Positions 9,421 to 22,300 of a DNA stretch of 64,000 nucleotides are shown piece by piece. The first letter of the stretch is position 1, and each line of letters opens with the position of its first letter. The position numbers and the translations under genes were made by a program. The stretch lies in the NCBI GenBank assembly GCA_013398175.1, contig VZRZ01007869.1, positions 373,924 through 437,923 of the forward strand. The letters run 5' to 3'. Source of the DNA: Climacteris rufus (taxonomy: Eukaryota; Chordata; Aves; Passeriformes; Climacteridae). The notes below the pieces were generated by a model. The model saw nothing but the letters and a program-made list of their open reading frames with translations. It did not search any database and was not told the DNA's origin.

Positions 9421-12400
9421 AGATGCATGGGGTGAGAGGGCTAGAGGAGACAGTCCACTATTAGTTTACACTGTTTTTTATGGCCTGGATTTGAACCATA
9501 ATGGGTGGCTCAGAGAATTTTCTCTTCCTAAATAACATAAAGAAAGCAACAAAGGAGGAAGAAGCTAAGTATACAGCGCAGTGCACTGCTGCATGTTCAT
9601 CTTCTCTGTTTTTACAGCAAGAAAATCAGCTTGGCCCTGGTGGGCTGAGATAATTTACCATGAGAAAGCATAGGGAAAATAACCCCAGGTACTCTCAGCA
9701 CAGACCAAATCGAACCCGCTGTGAGCTTATTATTACTTAAAAACTGGCATCTAAGTGGAAATGACTGACTCTCTGTCATTATCCCTATTACCACCATGAT
9801 AAACCCAAGCAGATGATAAGGCAAAATTACAAAACATCAGTTCTGGAGCTCAGAGGCTACTTCAGAAGCTCAAGGCAGACTGCGTTTTCAAATGCTTCCT
9901 TCTCTACGCTCAAGTCCCCAAATTTCCTGATGGCTTGACAGAACCATTTCACTGCATAGGCAAATTGTCACCTTTTAAACCAGGGCATCTGTCATTTTTA
10001 TACAAGGGTCTTCCACTCAGTCACTCTCACACTTAATCCTCCAATTTCTCTACACAGACAGAGTGGCTACAGCACCGTAATGTTTGAAATTTCACTCTCA
10101 CAGCCTGCATAACACTCAGAAAGGGGAAGGATGGGCTGACAACTGCCTCACAACTGACAGAAAGGACACCCCTCCTGACCACTGGGCTATATTTCTTAAT
10201 CAGTGGGAAGAGCAGCTTGCCTGGGGAGGAATGGAACTTCAGAGTGAGAAGAGGGGAGCAGGCAGAGAGTACAAAAAGGTGCTTCCAAATATTTTCCACC
10301 ATCCTCTCACCCTTCACATTACCGTGGCCAAGAGAAATTAATTTTTCCCACATATTCCTTCTGTCTCCTTCTTCAGCCTCTCCCTACAGAGGGTGACTGG
10401 CACATCAGCATGGAGTGCTGACTTCTACAGCAGGTTCTCCCTGGTGCAATGGAGCCAGAGGGGACCCAGAAAGCAAAGCGTTGCCTAGGTCTGCGCAGGT
10501 TACATCTGGCTTAGCAGGCTGATAATTCACTTCACTGCTTGTTTGTAAAAAGTGGTTATTACAAAAGGAGCAGTAATTGTGTCTGACATGGTTGCCTACC
10601 TCCATGCTGCTCAGCAAGCAGGACAGCTGCTAAAGTTCTTACCAGTATAAACTTTCCTTTTCCTCCTAGGGACGGGGGTGTTTAATATTCCAGTCCTGGT
10701 AGCGCTCAGGCAGGGTTCCTACAAAGCATTCCACGGTTACAATGTCACAGCCCTCAGGATGACAGCTAACACCCATGGGTTGAGTCATGAGCCAGATCCC
10801 ACAACCTGACGATGTGGTACTATGAGGGTAGCTGTCATCTCCCTCTATTTCAGACCATAGGATAAGGAGGATCATGTACTTGCTGAGACTAAAACCTGCT
10901 TCTCAGCTAATAGCCAAAGTGTAAGTCTCAGTATTTCATGGTGATGAAACCTCGGGAGGAATGATCCTGTATGGTATCAGCTTGTGAAAAAGTCTCCAAG
11001 AAACAAAATTTCCTTCAAGATGGGTTTCTTGTTTTATCAGAACCCTTCAGTAGAAACCACTGAGTCTTTCCTCCACCTCCTTCATGCACATGTGTCGCAG
11101 TAATGACATGAAAGAAGGAGACAAACACCTGTTGAGATCAAGGAACAAACTCTGGGCTTCCCCCACCCATCTTTATTTTATATGTGTCTCATAAGCCACT
11201 GTGGATTGGAGGAGACAAAGAGCTTCCCCTCAATCACACTGGTCAAAGGAAATGTCCATCAAACTTCTGTGCCCAGGAGAAAGGAATGTAAATAAAAAGA
11301 TACTGTTACAATAACATGGCTATGTTTACAAAGAATGTCTGAGAACCAGTTACAAAAGAATGATAACATCCAGAACTGCAAAAGTCAGGGCAACACACAT
11401 GCATGGGCAAGAGATCCAAATATGCAAGGCAGAGACTGTTATCAGTGGCCAGAGACCACACTGTTTCGATTTTTTACAACAATGTTTTCTCTTAGTGGAC
11501 CATAAAGGGATATAAAATATCCTCTGCAGAGGCTGATGCACCAGTTACAAAGAGAATTCCCATCCTCTTTCCCATAATTACCACATCTAGGCAACACCAG
11601 GAAAAGATCTATATGTATATGTGATGTGTGTGTGTACTTATGTAATTATGAATGTGTGTATGTTCCTGACGGATATGGGTGCAAAAGGAAGGGTGGGCAT
11701 GCAAAATAGAAGAGGGCTTCTCAAAATGTCATTTGCAAGCCGTTGCAACAGGACCTGGCTAAAAAAAAATCAGAAAAATTACTTTCCAGTTGAAGAGACT
11801 GAGATTGTGAGAAGGTACAAAAAGATTCCAGGTCCATATGAACATGTTACCATTCAGGTGTATACAACTCCAAGCCTCTCTCAAGGAACTATAAATGTTT
11901 TCAATCCAGGCCAATGTGCTACCATGGCAGAGCAGCACACACACCATGTGCACCTTTCTGACACAACAGTTGTTCAGCTTGCTACACAAATCCAAAAGGA
12001 GAATAACAATTTACTGTATTTAAATAACAAATATTTTAGGGTAGAAGAGCTGTGCTTCTAGTTGCCAGCTTAAGGGTCTTTAGAGTGCTGAAAAGGGGGA
12101 AAAATATACTTAGATTGTTCCTAGTGACCCACATACTGCAAAACATCTGCTGACAACATGGTTGGCTTCCTGCCCAAGTTCAACTATGAGCTGTCTCCAG
12201 CTGATCATCTTTGCCCTCACCATAATCCAGAGAGTCCACAGCAAGCAAAGGAGATAGTCAGGGAGGTAAAAGGCAATTTGACCAGTTGAATAAACACAAA
12301 CTTGCATAAACATGAACACACATACCCCTAACATAAACCTGACCTTAAAAAGAAAAATACTACCATCAAATACAATCTCCACAGTATGATTCTTTAGGTT

Positions 12401-12794
12401 AGAAGTAATAACCACTTGTGTTTAGCATGGGCCTTTGTGTTTGCAAAACTAATGCTATTAAAAATTTTAGGTCTTAGAGAATTGCATGCACAATATGATT
12501 AGACAAAGTCCCAAGACAAATAAAAAACACCAAGAAATACCTTTAGTATTGAGTTCCACCGTTGTATTTGGTGCAGAATTATTCTGTTTGTAGACACAGA
12601 AACAATATTTCTAGAAGCATTTGTGTTCCATCCTTTTATTTACATCTGAAATGGTGTTACCTTGTCATGCAAACACATTGGTATAACTTTACTGTCAACC
12701 TTCACTTTCATAGTTTGTGGGTTTGGAGGGGTTTTTTGCTATTATTTTAATTCAAATCATTAATTACTCCCAACTTCCAAGTTTCTTGTGCTTT
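9421..12794. other. intergenic stretch, no gene established
   Basis: No recognisable gene or transposon was seen. A short TG microsatellite lies at about 11622-11636. The longest open frame (11621-12061 plus, 146 codons) begins in that microsatellite, has no recognisable domain or splice context, and overlaps an 78-codon open frame on the other strand, so it is not called as a gene. Confidence 0.5.
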
Positions 12795-13647
12795 CTTTGC
12801 CAGCAAGGGAAGACCCTCGGCTGGACCTGTTGGTTCTGAACAGAGAAGGGCTGGTGAGTGATGTGGTGGTTGGAGGCTATTTTGCACATAGTGATCACAA
12901 AATGAAAAGAGTTTTTGATTCTTGAAGAATCAAGGAAGGGGGTCAGAAGAACTGCTGCCTTGGACTTCTGGAGGGCAGACTTCAACCTGTTTAGGAGGCT
13001 GGTTGAGGGAGTCCCTTGGGAGTCAGTCCTGAAGGGCAAAGGATAAGGCTGCACATTCCTTAAGAAGGAACAGGATCAGGCTGTCTTCATGTGCCAAAAG
13101 ACCAGAAGAAAACCAGCCTGAATGAACAGAGAGTTATGGCTGGAGCTCAGGAAAAACAGAAGAGTTCATGTCCTTTAGAAGGGACGGGACACTCAGGAGG
13201 ACTACAGGGATATTGTGAGGCTATTCAGAGAAAGAATTAAAAAGCCCAACCAGAACTTAATCTGGCTACTGCTATAAAAGACAATTAAAAATGTTTCTAT
13301 AGATATATCAGCAACAAAAGGAGGGCTGAGAAAAATCGCCATTCTTTATTGGATATGGGGGGAAATGTGAAGATGAGGGAAAAACTCAGGTATTTAATGA
13401 CTTTGCTTCAGTCTTTAATAGAAAGACCAGTTATGAGGGTACCAGTGCTCCTGAGCTGGAAGATGAGGATGGGAAGCAGAATGAAGCACCTAGACTCAAG
13501 AAAAAATGGTCAGTGACTTGCTACACCCCTTAGACCTATGCAAGTCCATGGGGCCAGATGGAATCCAGCCAAGAGTACTGAGGGAGAAGCTGGAGGAGCT
13601 CACTGAGCACTTTCCATCATTTACCAGCATTCCTGGACAACTGGGGA
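12795..13647 (+). mobile_element. CR1 LINE copy 2, 5' part (ORF2 region before reverse transcriptase)
   Basis: This is the left half of a long CR1 copy, covering the part of ORF2 between the endonuclease and reverse transcriptase domains. Landmarks include gaacagagaagggctggtg near 12838, atagtgatcacaaaatga near 12888, ggacttctggagggcagac near 12963, and ccatggggccagatggaat near 13546. Stop codons and small indels break every frame, so it is a fossil. The CR1 sequence stops at 13647 in the phrase aactgggga and resumes at 14161, because a solo LTR has inserted between. The element is truncated at its 5' end; without the LTR the copy is about 2.2 kb of a roughly 4.5 kb element. Confidence 0.9.
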
Positions 13648-14160
13648 TGTTGCCTGAAGTGGGCTAAAAAAACCAGAAGCTGCAGCCAAGTTTAGAGGGA
13701 AGGGGAAAGCAAATACCTTTATTTCAGAGGACGTCCAAGAACAAACTGAAGAGGCGTGGGGGGAGGCACCCCATCTCGGACTGAATACCGTGGCCCCAAG
13801 CAAGACAGAGTGACAAAGAAGTTGAAAAGTCTCTCTCTAATGGCTCAGCAGTCTGTCTGGTATTTATCATAGGTTTTGCAAATTAACATAGTTGACAAAA
13901 ATCTCCCAATTAGAAACAAAGTTAATGGGATGCTTGTATGTGTTAAATTTCCATTGGATTATTATTATCCTCTATAACTTTTGTATTTCACTCATAATAG
14001 GACAATGGAATGCTCTCTCCTCAGGGATACTGGGGTGATAAGGGGTTCTATTATGTCTAGGGTATAGGATTTTACACCCTACAAATTACTAAACAGCTAC
14101 AATGGAAAATTACAAGAGTTCTTGTATAGAAAAGTAGAAAAAGCAAAAAATCCCTCGGCA
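13648..14160 (-). mobile_element. solo LTR of an endogenous retrovirus nested in CR1 copy 2
   Basis: A 513-base block interrupts the CR1 sequence exactly where the parent element should run on. Read on the minus strand it begins TGCC and ends CA. A TATA-like gataaata lies at 13861-13868 and an AATAAA polyadenylation signal at 13718-13723, about 145 bases further on. Roughly 70 bases remain to the end. This order (TG, TATA, AATAAA, CA) is that of a complete U3-R-U5 LTR without internal coding sequence. The flanks are tgggga on the left and tcaggga on the right, a diverged possible target-site duplication and not an exact one. I do not recognise the family. The insertion postdates the CR1 copy. 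Confidence 0.75.
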
Positions 14161-15512
14161 TCAGGGAGGTCTAAGGTGACTGGAAATTGACAAATGTGAC
14201 ACCCACCTACAAACAGGCCTAGAAAGAGGATCAAGGAAACTACAGGCCTGTCAATCTGACCTTGGTGCCATGAGCAGATCATCTTAGGTGCCCTCACACA
14301 GCACATGCAAGACAACCAGAGGATCAGGCCCAGCCAGCATGGATTTGTGAAAGTCAGGTCCTGCTTGACCAGACTGATTTCCTTCTATGACAAAGTGACC
14401 TGCAGAGTGGATAAGGAAAAATCTGTGAATGTTGTCTGCCTGGACTTTAATAAAGCCTTTGACACCCTTTCCCACATATTCTTGAGGAGAAACTGGCTGC
14501 TCATGTCTTGGACGGCATATTCTTTGCTAGGTGAAAAACTGACTGGATCATCAGCTCAGAGAGTGGTGGTGAATGGAGTTACATCCAGCTGCTGGCCAGT
14601 CACAAGTGGTGTTCTCCAGAGCTCAGTGTTGAGTTCAGTCCCATTTAATAACTTTACCAATGATCTGGACAAGGAAATCAAGGATTCCCTGGGTCAGTTT
14701 GCAGATGATACCAGGTTGGGTGGGAGTGTTGATCTGCCAGAGGGTGGGAAGGCTGTGCAGGTGGATCTGGACAGGCTGGGTCGATGGGCCAAGGCCAACG
14801 GCATGAGGTTCAACAAGGCAGAGTAACTGAAATGCTGTCCTGTGAAAAAGGACCTGGGGGTGCTGGTCAACACTGACTGAACATGACCCAGCTGTGCCCA
14901 GGTGGCCAAGAAGACCAATGGCATCCTGGACTGGATCAGCAATAGTGTGGCCTGCAGGGCCAGGGTAGTGATTGTCCCCCTGTACTCAGCACTGGTGAGG
15001 CCACACCTCGAATCCTGTGTTCGGTTCTGGACCCCTCAGGATAAGAAAGACATTGAGGTTCCAGAGCTTTTCCAGAGAAGGGCAACAGAGCTGGGGAAGG
15101 GTCTGGAGCACAGTTCTGATCAGTTCTGATGAGGAGCAGCTGAGAGAGCTGAGGATGTTTGTCCTGGGAAAAGGAGGATCAGGGGAGACCTTATTGCTCT
15201 CTACAACTATCTGAAAGGAGATCTCTTCTCCCAAGTAACAAGCAAGGGCAAGAGCAATCAGCCTCAAATTGTGCAGGGGAAGGTTTCTATTGGATGCTAG
15301 GAAACATTTGTTCACCCAAAGGGTTGTCAAGCATTGGAACAGGCTGCCCAGGGAAGTGGTGGAATCACCATCCCTGGGAGTATTTAAAAGATGCACAGAT
15401 GTGGCGCTTAAGGACATGGTCTGGTGGTTGGCTTGGCAGTGTTAGGTTTATGGTTGAACTCAATGATCTTATAGGTGTTTTCCAACCTTAATAATTCCAC
15501 CCTATTCTATTC
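14161..15512 (+). mobile_element. CR1 LINE copy 2, 3' part (reverse transcriptase to 3' end)
   Basis: Continuation of the CR1 copy after the nested LTR, starting at the caggg-aggtct junction. It covers the reverse transcriptase, the ORF2 tail and the 3' untranslated region. The 3' tail follows the ttttccaacctta block near 15478 and ends in cctattctattc, a degenerate form of the CR1 terminal repeat. Relative to the CR1 consensus as I remember it, about 70 bases are missing near 14826-14850. A ten-base word, cagttctgat, is exactly duplicated in tandem at 15111-15130. The 3' part reads gtatttaaaagatg and acatggtctggtgg, wording that differs from copies 1 and 3 and marks a different subfamily. 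Confidence 0.93.
14305..14826 (+). pseudogene. CR1 ORF2 reverse transcriptase fragment (inactive)
   Basis: A 173-codon open stretch inside CR1 copy 2 encodes the core of the LINE reverse transcriptase, which in an intact element copies CR1 RNA at the target site. Visible landmarks are the SQHGF block near residue 10, the motif A-like CLDFNKAFDT near residue 45, and FADDT (14698-14712), whose two Asp residues form the catalytic pair. The segment normally rich in PQG is altered to QSS near residue 105. The frame is ended by a TAA at 14827, where sequence is also deleted. CR1 coding resumes in the same frame at about 14869-15129 with the KKDIEV-type tail. There is no start or complete domain set, so this is transposon debris and not a host gene. 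Confidence 0.88.
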
Positions 15513-18500
15513 TTTTTTCCTACACTCAGGTACTCATTCGCCTTTTTAAATGCATCTGACTACTTAGAACACAACCCTAATCATACCCGATACTGTTCAG
15601 ATCAATAATCACTAATTTGTGACCATAAGAGGTTTTCTTGCACCTTGTATTAAGGATGTAAGAAACCTTGCCATACAATTCAGAAAGCCATACAGCAGTC
15701 TTATTTTAGTGTTACCAACAGAAAGCACTTGTTATTTCGTTGTACTTTTTATTAGTATCAGTATAACTATAGCTTTTGCTCAGTAAAGGCCAAAGGATGT
15801 GATTCAAGGGGAAGAGAGGGTGCTCAACCACCTCTCATTACAGATTTTCCTGGCCCAGCACAAAGCGTTGAACTGTCCCCTAAAATTTCTGAACAGAGAG
15901 TGCCTGTACTTGAGTAAGGTCTTGTAACACACAAACTGTTTGGACAATTTAAAATACAAGTATATAGAAATGTAACAGAAAAATGTAACAGCAACCGACA
16001 GAAAACATGATCCCTTAGGTGCCATAGCTAGAGGCTTAGTGACAGATGATGCTGCAAAATGGCTTCAAGATGGGATATTTACAAAATTGCTATACGAGGA
16101 TTTTATACTGCTAATCACAAGGCTCTAATAATAAGTCTTCCCTTACTAATTGAAATCAAAGCATTAGCTCACATTTTCAGACATTGCCTTTGCTGAAGTA
16201 TATTGGAGACTTGTAATATTCCTTTTTCATTTACAAGCCTGACTTCATATCTGACAGTTTCAGAATTGCCTTAGCCCTTCTGAAAATACTAGAAACAGAA
16301 TTCCTCATTTGATTAATTCTAACAATTTTTAGTCATTATTAGTTTTTAACATATATTGGTATAGTAGATGAAATATTATTTATAGCTTTAATTTGTGTCC
16401 TGTTTGGATTGTACAATCACAGTGCTAACTTGGCTATCACTATTATCTTATTGTTTTATACTGCTCCTAAAATTAAAATCCATTCTTGTCTTTAAGTGTT
16501 TTATTGTACTTGTCTTTCTTGCTTTGCATTGCATAGTCCATGATTAATTCTGTTAGCCAAGTGCATATGGCCTGCTTGGCTATCATCCATTATCTTCATC
16601 ATTGTTGCCTCAAAATGAGCACTTTATTATTACTTTTTTCATCTTTCCAATTACCAGATGTGCTTTTGCATTCCCTTACTTTTCCTACTAGACTGAGATC
16701 TACATTTAGAGTAAAAGTCCCAGCTCATTAGTCATTGAAGATTAAGTGATTTTTCCCTAGCTAAATACAGAAAATTTGAGCCTCAGTTCCAGTATTACAG
16801 AAATCAGAAACTTCTGAAAAACATAATCAAGAATATCTGGTTGTTCCTCTAGAAAGAGAACTTCATTTATTGTCAAAAATTTGGTCGTTTGGTAGATTAT
16901 CAGATTTAGACAAAAAGAAAATTCCCTCTGCAAATCCTGTAACCTTTGATTCTAGTATCATTTTGAAGTCTCAAAAGTCTTATCTAAGCTGAAGTTTGCC
17001 CATACCTGCCTGTCCTATAAGTGTGATTTCCTGGAATGCATCCCCTCACCACTCTCAAAAAAAAAAGGAAAAAAAGGGAAAAGGTTATGGAAAAAGTCTT
17101 TAAATGGCATCTCTCACTGGGAAAAACCTCTTGCAAGATTTCCATCCCAATTTTTCAGGTTCAGACAACATAATCTGGTTCAGTGTGCCAACATTTGAAC
17201 ACTTCTCTGACTGCATTCAAACTCCTAACCATGCAATGTTCATTTCACCACAAGGTTAGCTAAGTGTGGCATACAGAAAAGAACATTGACAAAGTAAGGA
17301 TACCTCTCTTTTTTTTTGCTCTTTTCATTCATATAATTTAAAGAAAATTACTTACTTATTGACATAACACTTCAGTCCACTCCAGTATTATTTCTCTAAG
17401 TGTCTTAAATAGAGTTATGGCATTAATTGTAATGGTACTTTATAGTCCCATTATTGAACATTTTAAAAAATCGCTAGAGTAACATTTCACATAATGCCAC
17501 AAACTCTTCCAGTTACACATATTTCTAAATGTTCATGATTTGTTTCTATATAAGGTCTTTTGATTTAAAAAAAAAAAAAAAAGAAATTAAATGAGGGAAT
17601 ATCTCTCTCTCAAACCTTTGTACTGTAAATCTGTTTCTAGGCAAGAACCTACTCATTGCCTCACAAAGCAATGTTGGAACCAGACCTGTGCATGACCCGG
17701 GGATACATAAGGGAAATGTTATAAGATAAGTAAGGGAGGGAGCTGGCAGACAAAAACACACTAGCTTCTGTTTTCTGACCTAAGTATGCTGCTCTGGGCA
17801 TTTTAGAAAAATCTGTTAATAATCACTTTGAAGAAGGAAGGAAACATTACAACAGGAAAAAATCCCATAAAGGGGTGGGCGAATGTAGGCTGAAATGTTC
17901 AGAAGGGATTACCGTGACAAGTTTCAAACCTCCCCCAATATTCTGATTTTCAAGAGAAAGGTGAGTAGTTCCCAAAGCTTGAATACCTGAATAAAGGCAA
18001 ACAGAGCACCAAGTTGTACAGTCCAGGGCAGGTCAGAGGAACTGTTGAAGTGCTGCGACTTACAAGAAAACTTGCAAGATACTCTAGTGCTCTGGCACCT
18101 AGCCCAAGCTTTTAAAAATATTTTTGGGAAATTAATTGTTCAAGTAGCACTGTATAATTAGCCAGGCTTATGCTGACCACAGCCTCTGAAAATCAGATTC
18201 TTTAAACTGTCCTTTTTTGAGTATCTCAGAATAGAGGCTACCTTCTTCCCCTAAAGAAAAAGCTTTGCTCCTCAGGCAAATTTTTGCCCTTGATCTCTCT
18301 AGATCTGATGTTAATACCTTCATGCCTCTCTACAGCCTCTTACTCCAGGCATAGTGACATTTACTTCAACAGAACTCTGCCCAAGTGTTGTGCCGCAGTG
18401 ACATATCCAGATTTGGTTCTTCTGTGCCTGCAGAAGTAAAAGATGTCCCATATGTATTAAGATGACAGGGCAATGTGTTGAAAACTTTCACATATGAAGA

Positions 18501-19295
18501 ATCTTAAGATACCAGATCAAAAGAGACTGCAGAAATGATAAATGTCATTTATACACTGGCAGGTTAATATTGTGGCATTGTCTGGATTTTCATCTAAACA
18601 TCACCGGGAAAAGTTTGACAAGTCTGGGATAGTATGGTATGGCTATTTCTCTCATTTGGGCTGATATTTGCTTGATCTGCTTTTACCTTAATAAGTTTGC
18701 TCTGAGCAGAAGAGCAGCTCTGCATCTTCCCTCCTGGTAAAAGATACAAAAAATACCTTTTTATCTCAATGAACAGTTTGCATTCTTCTGCAGGAATTCA
18801 GAAACTTGCTATTGCTATAATATCCTTTCTATCTTTTGGTACTGTGGTTGTATTAGCAGTGGCAGATTGCCTTTGGTAACCCTTTGTTCTGAAGTTTTAG
18901 TAACAAAGTCTCTGGATACAAAACTTTGTCATATTATATTTTGAAGATTTTGGAGCAGCAGAAAGTGGAGTGTGTCTGTGAGCATTTATAATGGAGAAAA
19001 GCTAAGTGATAAAGTGCACCTTTAACATAATGACAGTAATTCAGTCTCAGACAATGAATGCTATTATACTCTCTTTTAAAGACTAAAATCAGTCAATTGA
19101 AATGACAATTATGATAATCCTCATGTAATGAAGATTATTTTGAAACAAAAATCTTTTTTGTTTTGTGTGCTTGTGAATGTGTGTGTATTTACTGGACCCA
19201 AGTACAATCTCAAAATTCTTCTTGGCTGGAAATCCAATACAAGTATATTCTGCTGGTTTCAGCTGATATTTAGTGTAAATTGATTTCTTTAAAAA
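15513..19295. other. AT-rich intergenic stretch, no gene seen
   Basis: No gene, RNA gene or recognisable transposon was seen. A run of 16 A occurs at 17567-17582. The few open frames (15804-16025 minus, 16540-16731 plus, 17546-17761 minus) are short and featureless. Confidence 0.6.
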
Positions 19296-19350
19296 AAAAT
19301 CATAGACTCATTAAGTATAGAAAATATCCTCACGATCATCTATATAGATG
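19296..19350 (-). mobile_element. short CR1 3'-end fragment (minus strand)
   Basis: The plus strand reads atcatagactcattaag followed by agaaaatatcctcacgatca. This matches the reverse complement of the CR1 3' terminus (the gatctt...ttccaacctt...attctatgat block) with several substitutions. Only about 50 bases remain, so it is a very truncated and old insertion, and the right boundary is approximate. Confidence 0.6.
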
Positions 19351-22300
19351 CTTTGGCAATCTGAGCATACATCTTGGAGAAATGGGCGGCCTTATAAAAG
19401 TGGTTAGCTTGATCAGTCTTAAAATATGACATGCTATTGCCTTTCCAAAGAACCTCACATATTTACCCTGTGTTTTATCTTAATTTTATAAAGGAAGCTA
19501 ATGTGAGCTTCTGTCGAACCACATGGGTAGTTAATAGTGAGCAATAGTTCCAGCAAATGTTATTCTAACTAGGACTCAGTCTGTGATAGGTGGCCTATCA
19601 CAGTTACCTGAGTTGAAAGAGAACATACTGATTATCTGAATTTAGTTCTTATGTGGGCTAAATTTTCAAAGAACTCTAAGGGAAGTCTAATCCTACAAAA
19701 CTACAACTGAAGTTATAATTTTTCTTGGATTGCTTTAAAAACATGTTCTGTTTTAGCAAATCAAGGCACTCAGACACATTGTACAGCAGAAGTAAAATGA
19801 CACAGAAGCCACAACAAAGACATGCACATACAGGGAGTTCAAATGAAAAGGAAGATAAAGAAAAGAATTGCTGGGGCAAAGAGGGTGATAAAGCAGGGAA
19901 CAAGGACAAGATGACCAAAGGCCTCCATGGTCTGATGTGAATAGAGAGCCATGCCCTATGAAAGAGTTCAGACCCAAAATACAGTAAATATTAGTACTAA
20001 GATTACAAAACATATTGGACACATACGGGTATTTAGTCAAACAAGGAAGGTGCTTGTTAGCAAAAGTAGCTACACATTTTGTGTATTACTGGCTGCCTCA
20101 GTTCTGAATCTCATAATGATACTCCTTGCATACCTCTACAAAATACTTTTTAGGAAAATTCATATATAAATACTAGTAAATATTCTTTTGTTCAAGATTT
20201 TCTACTTTCCATTGCTCAGTGGATTTAAAAGTAGAGAACTAATGACGAACCTCATGGAGGATCCCCAAGAGATTCCCTTAAGCCGGGTGACAGTTTACCT
20301 GTAGTGTTTAGCAGTGATAAAGGGTGCATCACTTCTTTTTTGAGGGATGTTAATTAGGATCAGGTGAATTTGTATTTTGCTTGCAGAGCTTTATTCATGT
20401 GAACTACCCTAAAAGTGAAGTTCATCTTAATAAAGCTGGTTATTTCTGGTTAATAAAGATGGTTATTTCTTCTTAGACCTGACCTAGTTCTAATAATTTG
20501 CCATTCAAAAGATGCAGAACTTAGATCTTTGCAGGAAGTTGTTACAATTCACTGTGAACAGTGGCCTAAAAGGGTTGCTGTATGCAGTCAAATACATTGG
20601 CACCGTAGGGAAATGTGATCTTTTCTAAGGCTATTATTCTAATCATTTCATCTAGTCCCTTGTCCAAATATAATATTCACTGGCACAAAGTTAATTTAAT
20701 TTTTTTTTAATCCCTGCAACAGTACAAAAACCCATGACAAAGCAGGGTGTCAAACATGTGCTTTTAGGAAGTCCTTCATTGCCTGTTAATTGTGGATTGC
20801 AATTGTGTCAAAGTGATCTAGATGACATTGCTCTGCTGACTGTTTTGTGGTGATGTTTAATAGCTGCAAGGCCAAATGCAGTACCTGGCCTTCATTTTAA
20901 ATATGCCTTAGTACTGAGTACAGTTTCACATAATGAAACACATTTCAGGCATGAACAGCTGGTTGTACCCTTACACATGCTCTTTTTTTCTCTTTTTTTT
21001 TTTTTTAACTGTCTTGGCCCTGATCCTGACAACAAACTTCACCCTGACTCTGCATGAATCCCTAAAGCAGTAGTAAGGACTTCAGCTGGAAATCTTGCCA
21101 GGGTGCCTTCTCAGGCTTGTATCTGCAGCACAATGGCCTCAAAACCAGCTAATGAAATTGCTGGGCAGATTTTAAAAGCAGTATCTAAATCCTCTAGGCC
21201 AAACTCTGCCCTGGTCTCACATCAGCAACCACAAAAACGAACTCAACTGGCTGTCCTTCTCCTCCTCCTCTGCCATCCACTGTTCGTGAAGAAAACAAAC
21301 AAAGCATTTGTCTTTTTGGCACTCCAGAAAGCTGCATCATACCTCAAGGTCTGATATAAGAGACCCATGGGAGTAGGCTGAATCAATTCTCCTTTCATTA
21401 CATCCTTAGCTGGTGACTAATACTAATCCTGAGAGCCCCAGAGAGGTGCATGTGCTCAGCAGTTGTTTCAGTGGGAGTCAGGCACTGCAAGGCACCAGCA
21501 ATCCAGGCCCATGTACTCGCCCAGCATTTTGTCTTCACTGCCCCTTGCAAACTTTAGCTATGCCTCACAACATTCCTGAGAGGTATCCCTACCCCCATTG
21601 TCCTGAAGGGAAAACTGAGGGAGATAATTAGAGCCTTGTAATGAAGTAACATCTGACGACCTGGAGCCCAATCTGCTATCTGGGTCAATAGATAGATTAT
21701 GTCCTTGGACTGACTAATTGTAGGCACCTAATTGTATTAACACAAAAGCAGCAATTCACACGGTGGCAAAGAAGTGTTCATCCAGCAGTCCTTCCCTCTT
21801 GGAAAATTACGTCACCTCAGGGCTCTGATTCATGATCCCTGTCAAATTTAACTGTGCCACCTAAGGAAATTGCTGCTGCTACTCCTGTCAGACCTAAATC
21901 TGAACACCCCTACTAAGGAATGAGACAGCAAATATTGTCCCTTATTAAGGATAAAACATAGCATTGCACATTACCTTGGAAAAACACTGTAAGCCTAAGA
22001 CTGAAAATGGATAATATGCTACATTCCTCATGTTCAAGAAGATGCAATGAATTACTGTCCATTTCTGCCTCAGTTTCTCTCTACTGAAAAAATTGTTAGA
22101 ACAGGACTTAAATAAGCAATTGAGTTACATCCTGAGTTAGTGGATTGAACATTGACTGATCACACAGAACAGTTTGGAAATTCCAGCCTTGAAGTCATGA
22201 ATGGTTTGGGGGGAAAAAAGGAAACTCCACTATCATGCTTAAGACTTAGTACTGCTAGAACTGGTCTAATTAATTACAGCTGAGATAATCAGATTTTAGT

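Noticed and set aside
11621..12061. 146-codon plus-strand open frame
   Set aside because: It begins in a TG microsatellite, has no domain, and is overlapped by an open frame on the other strand.
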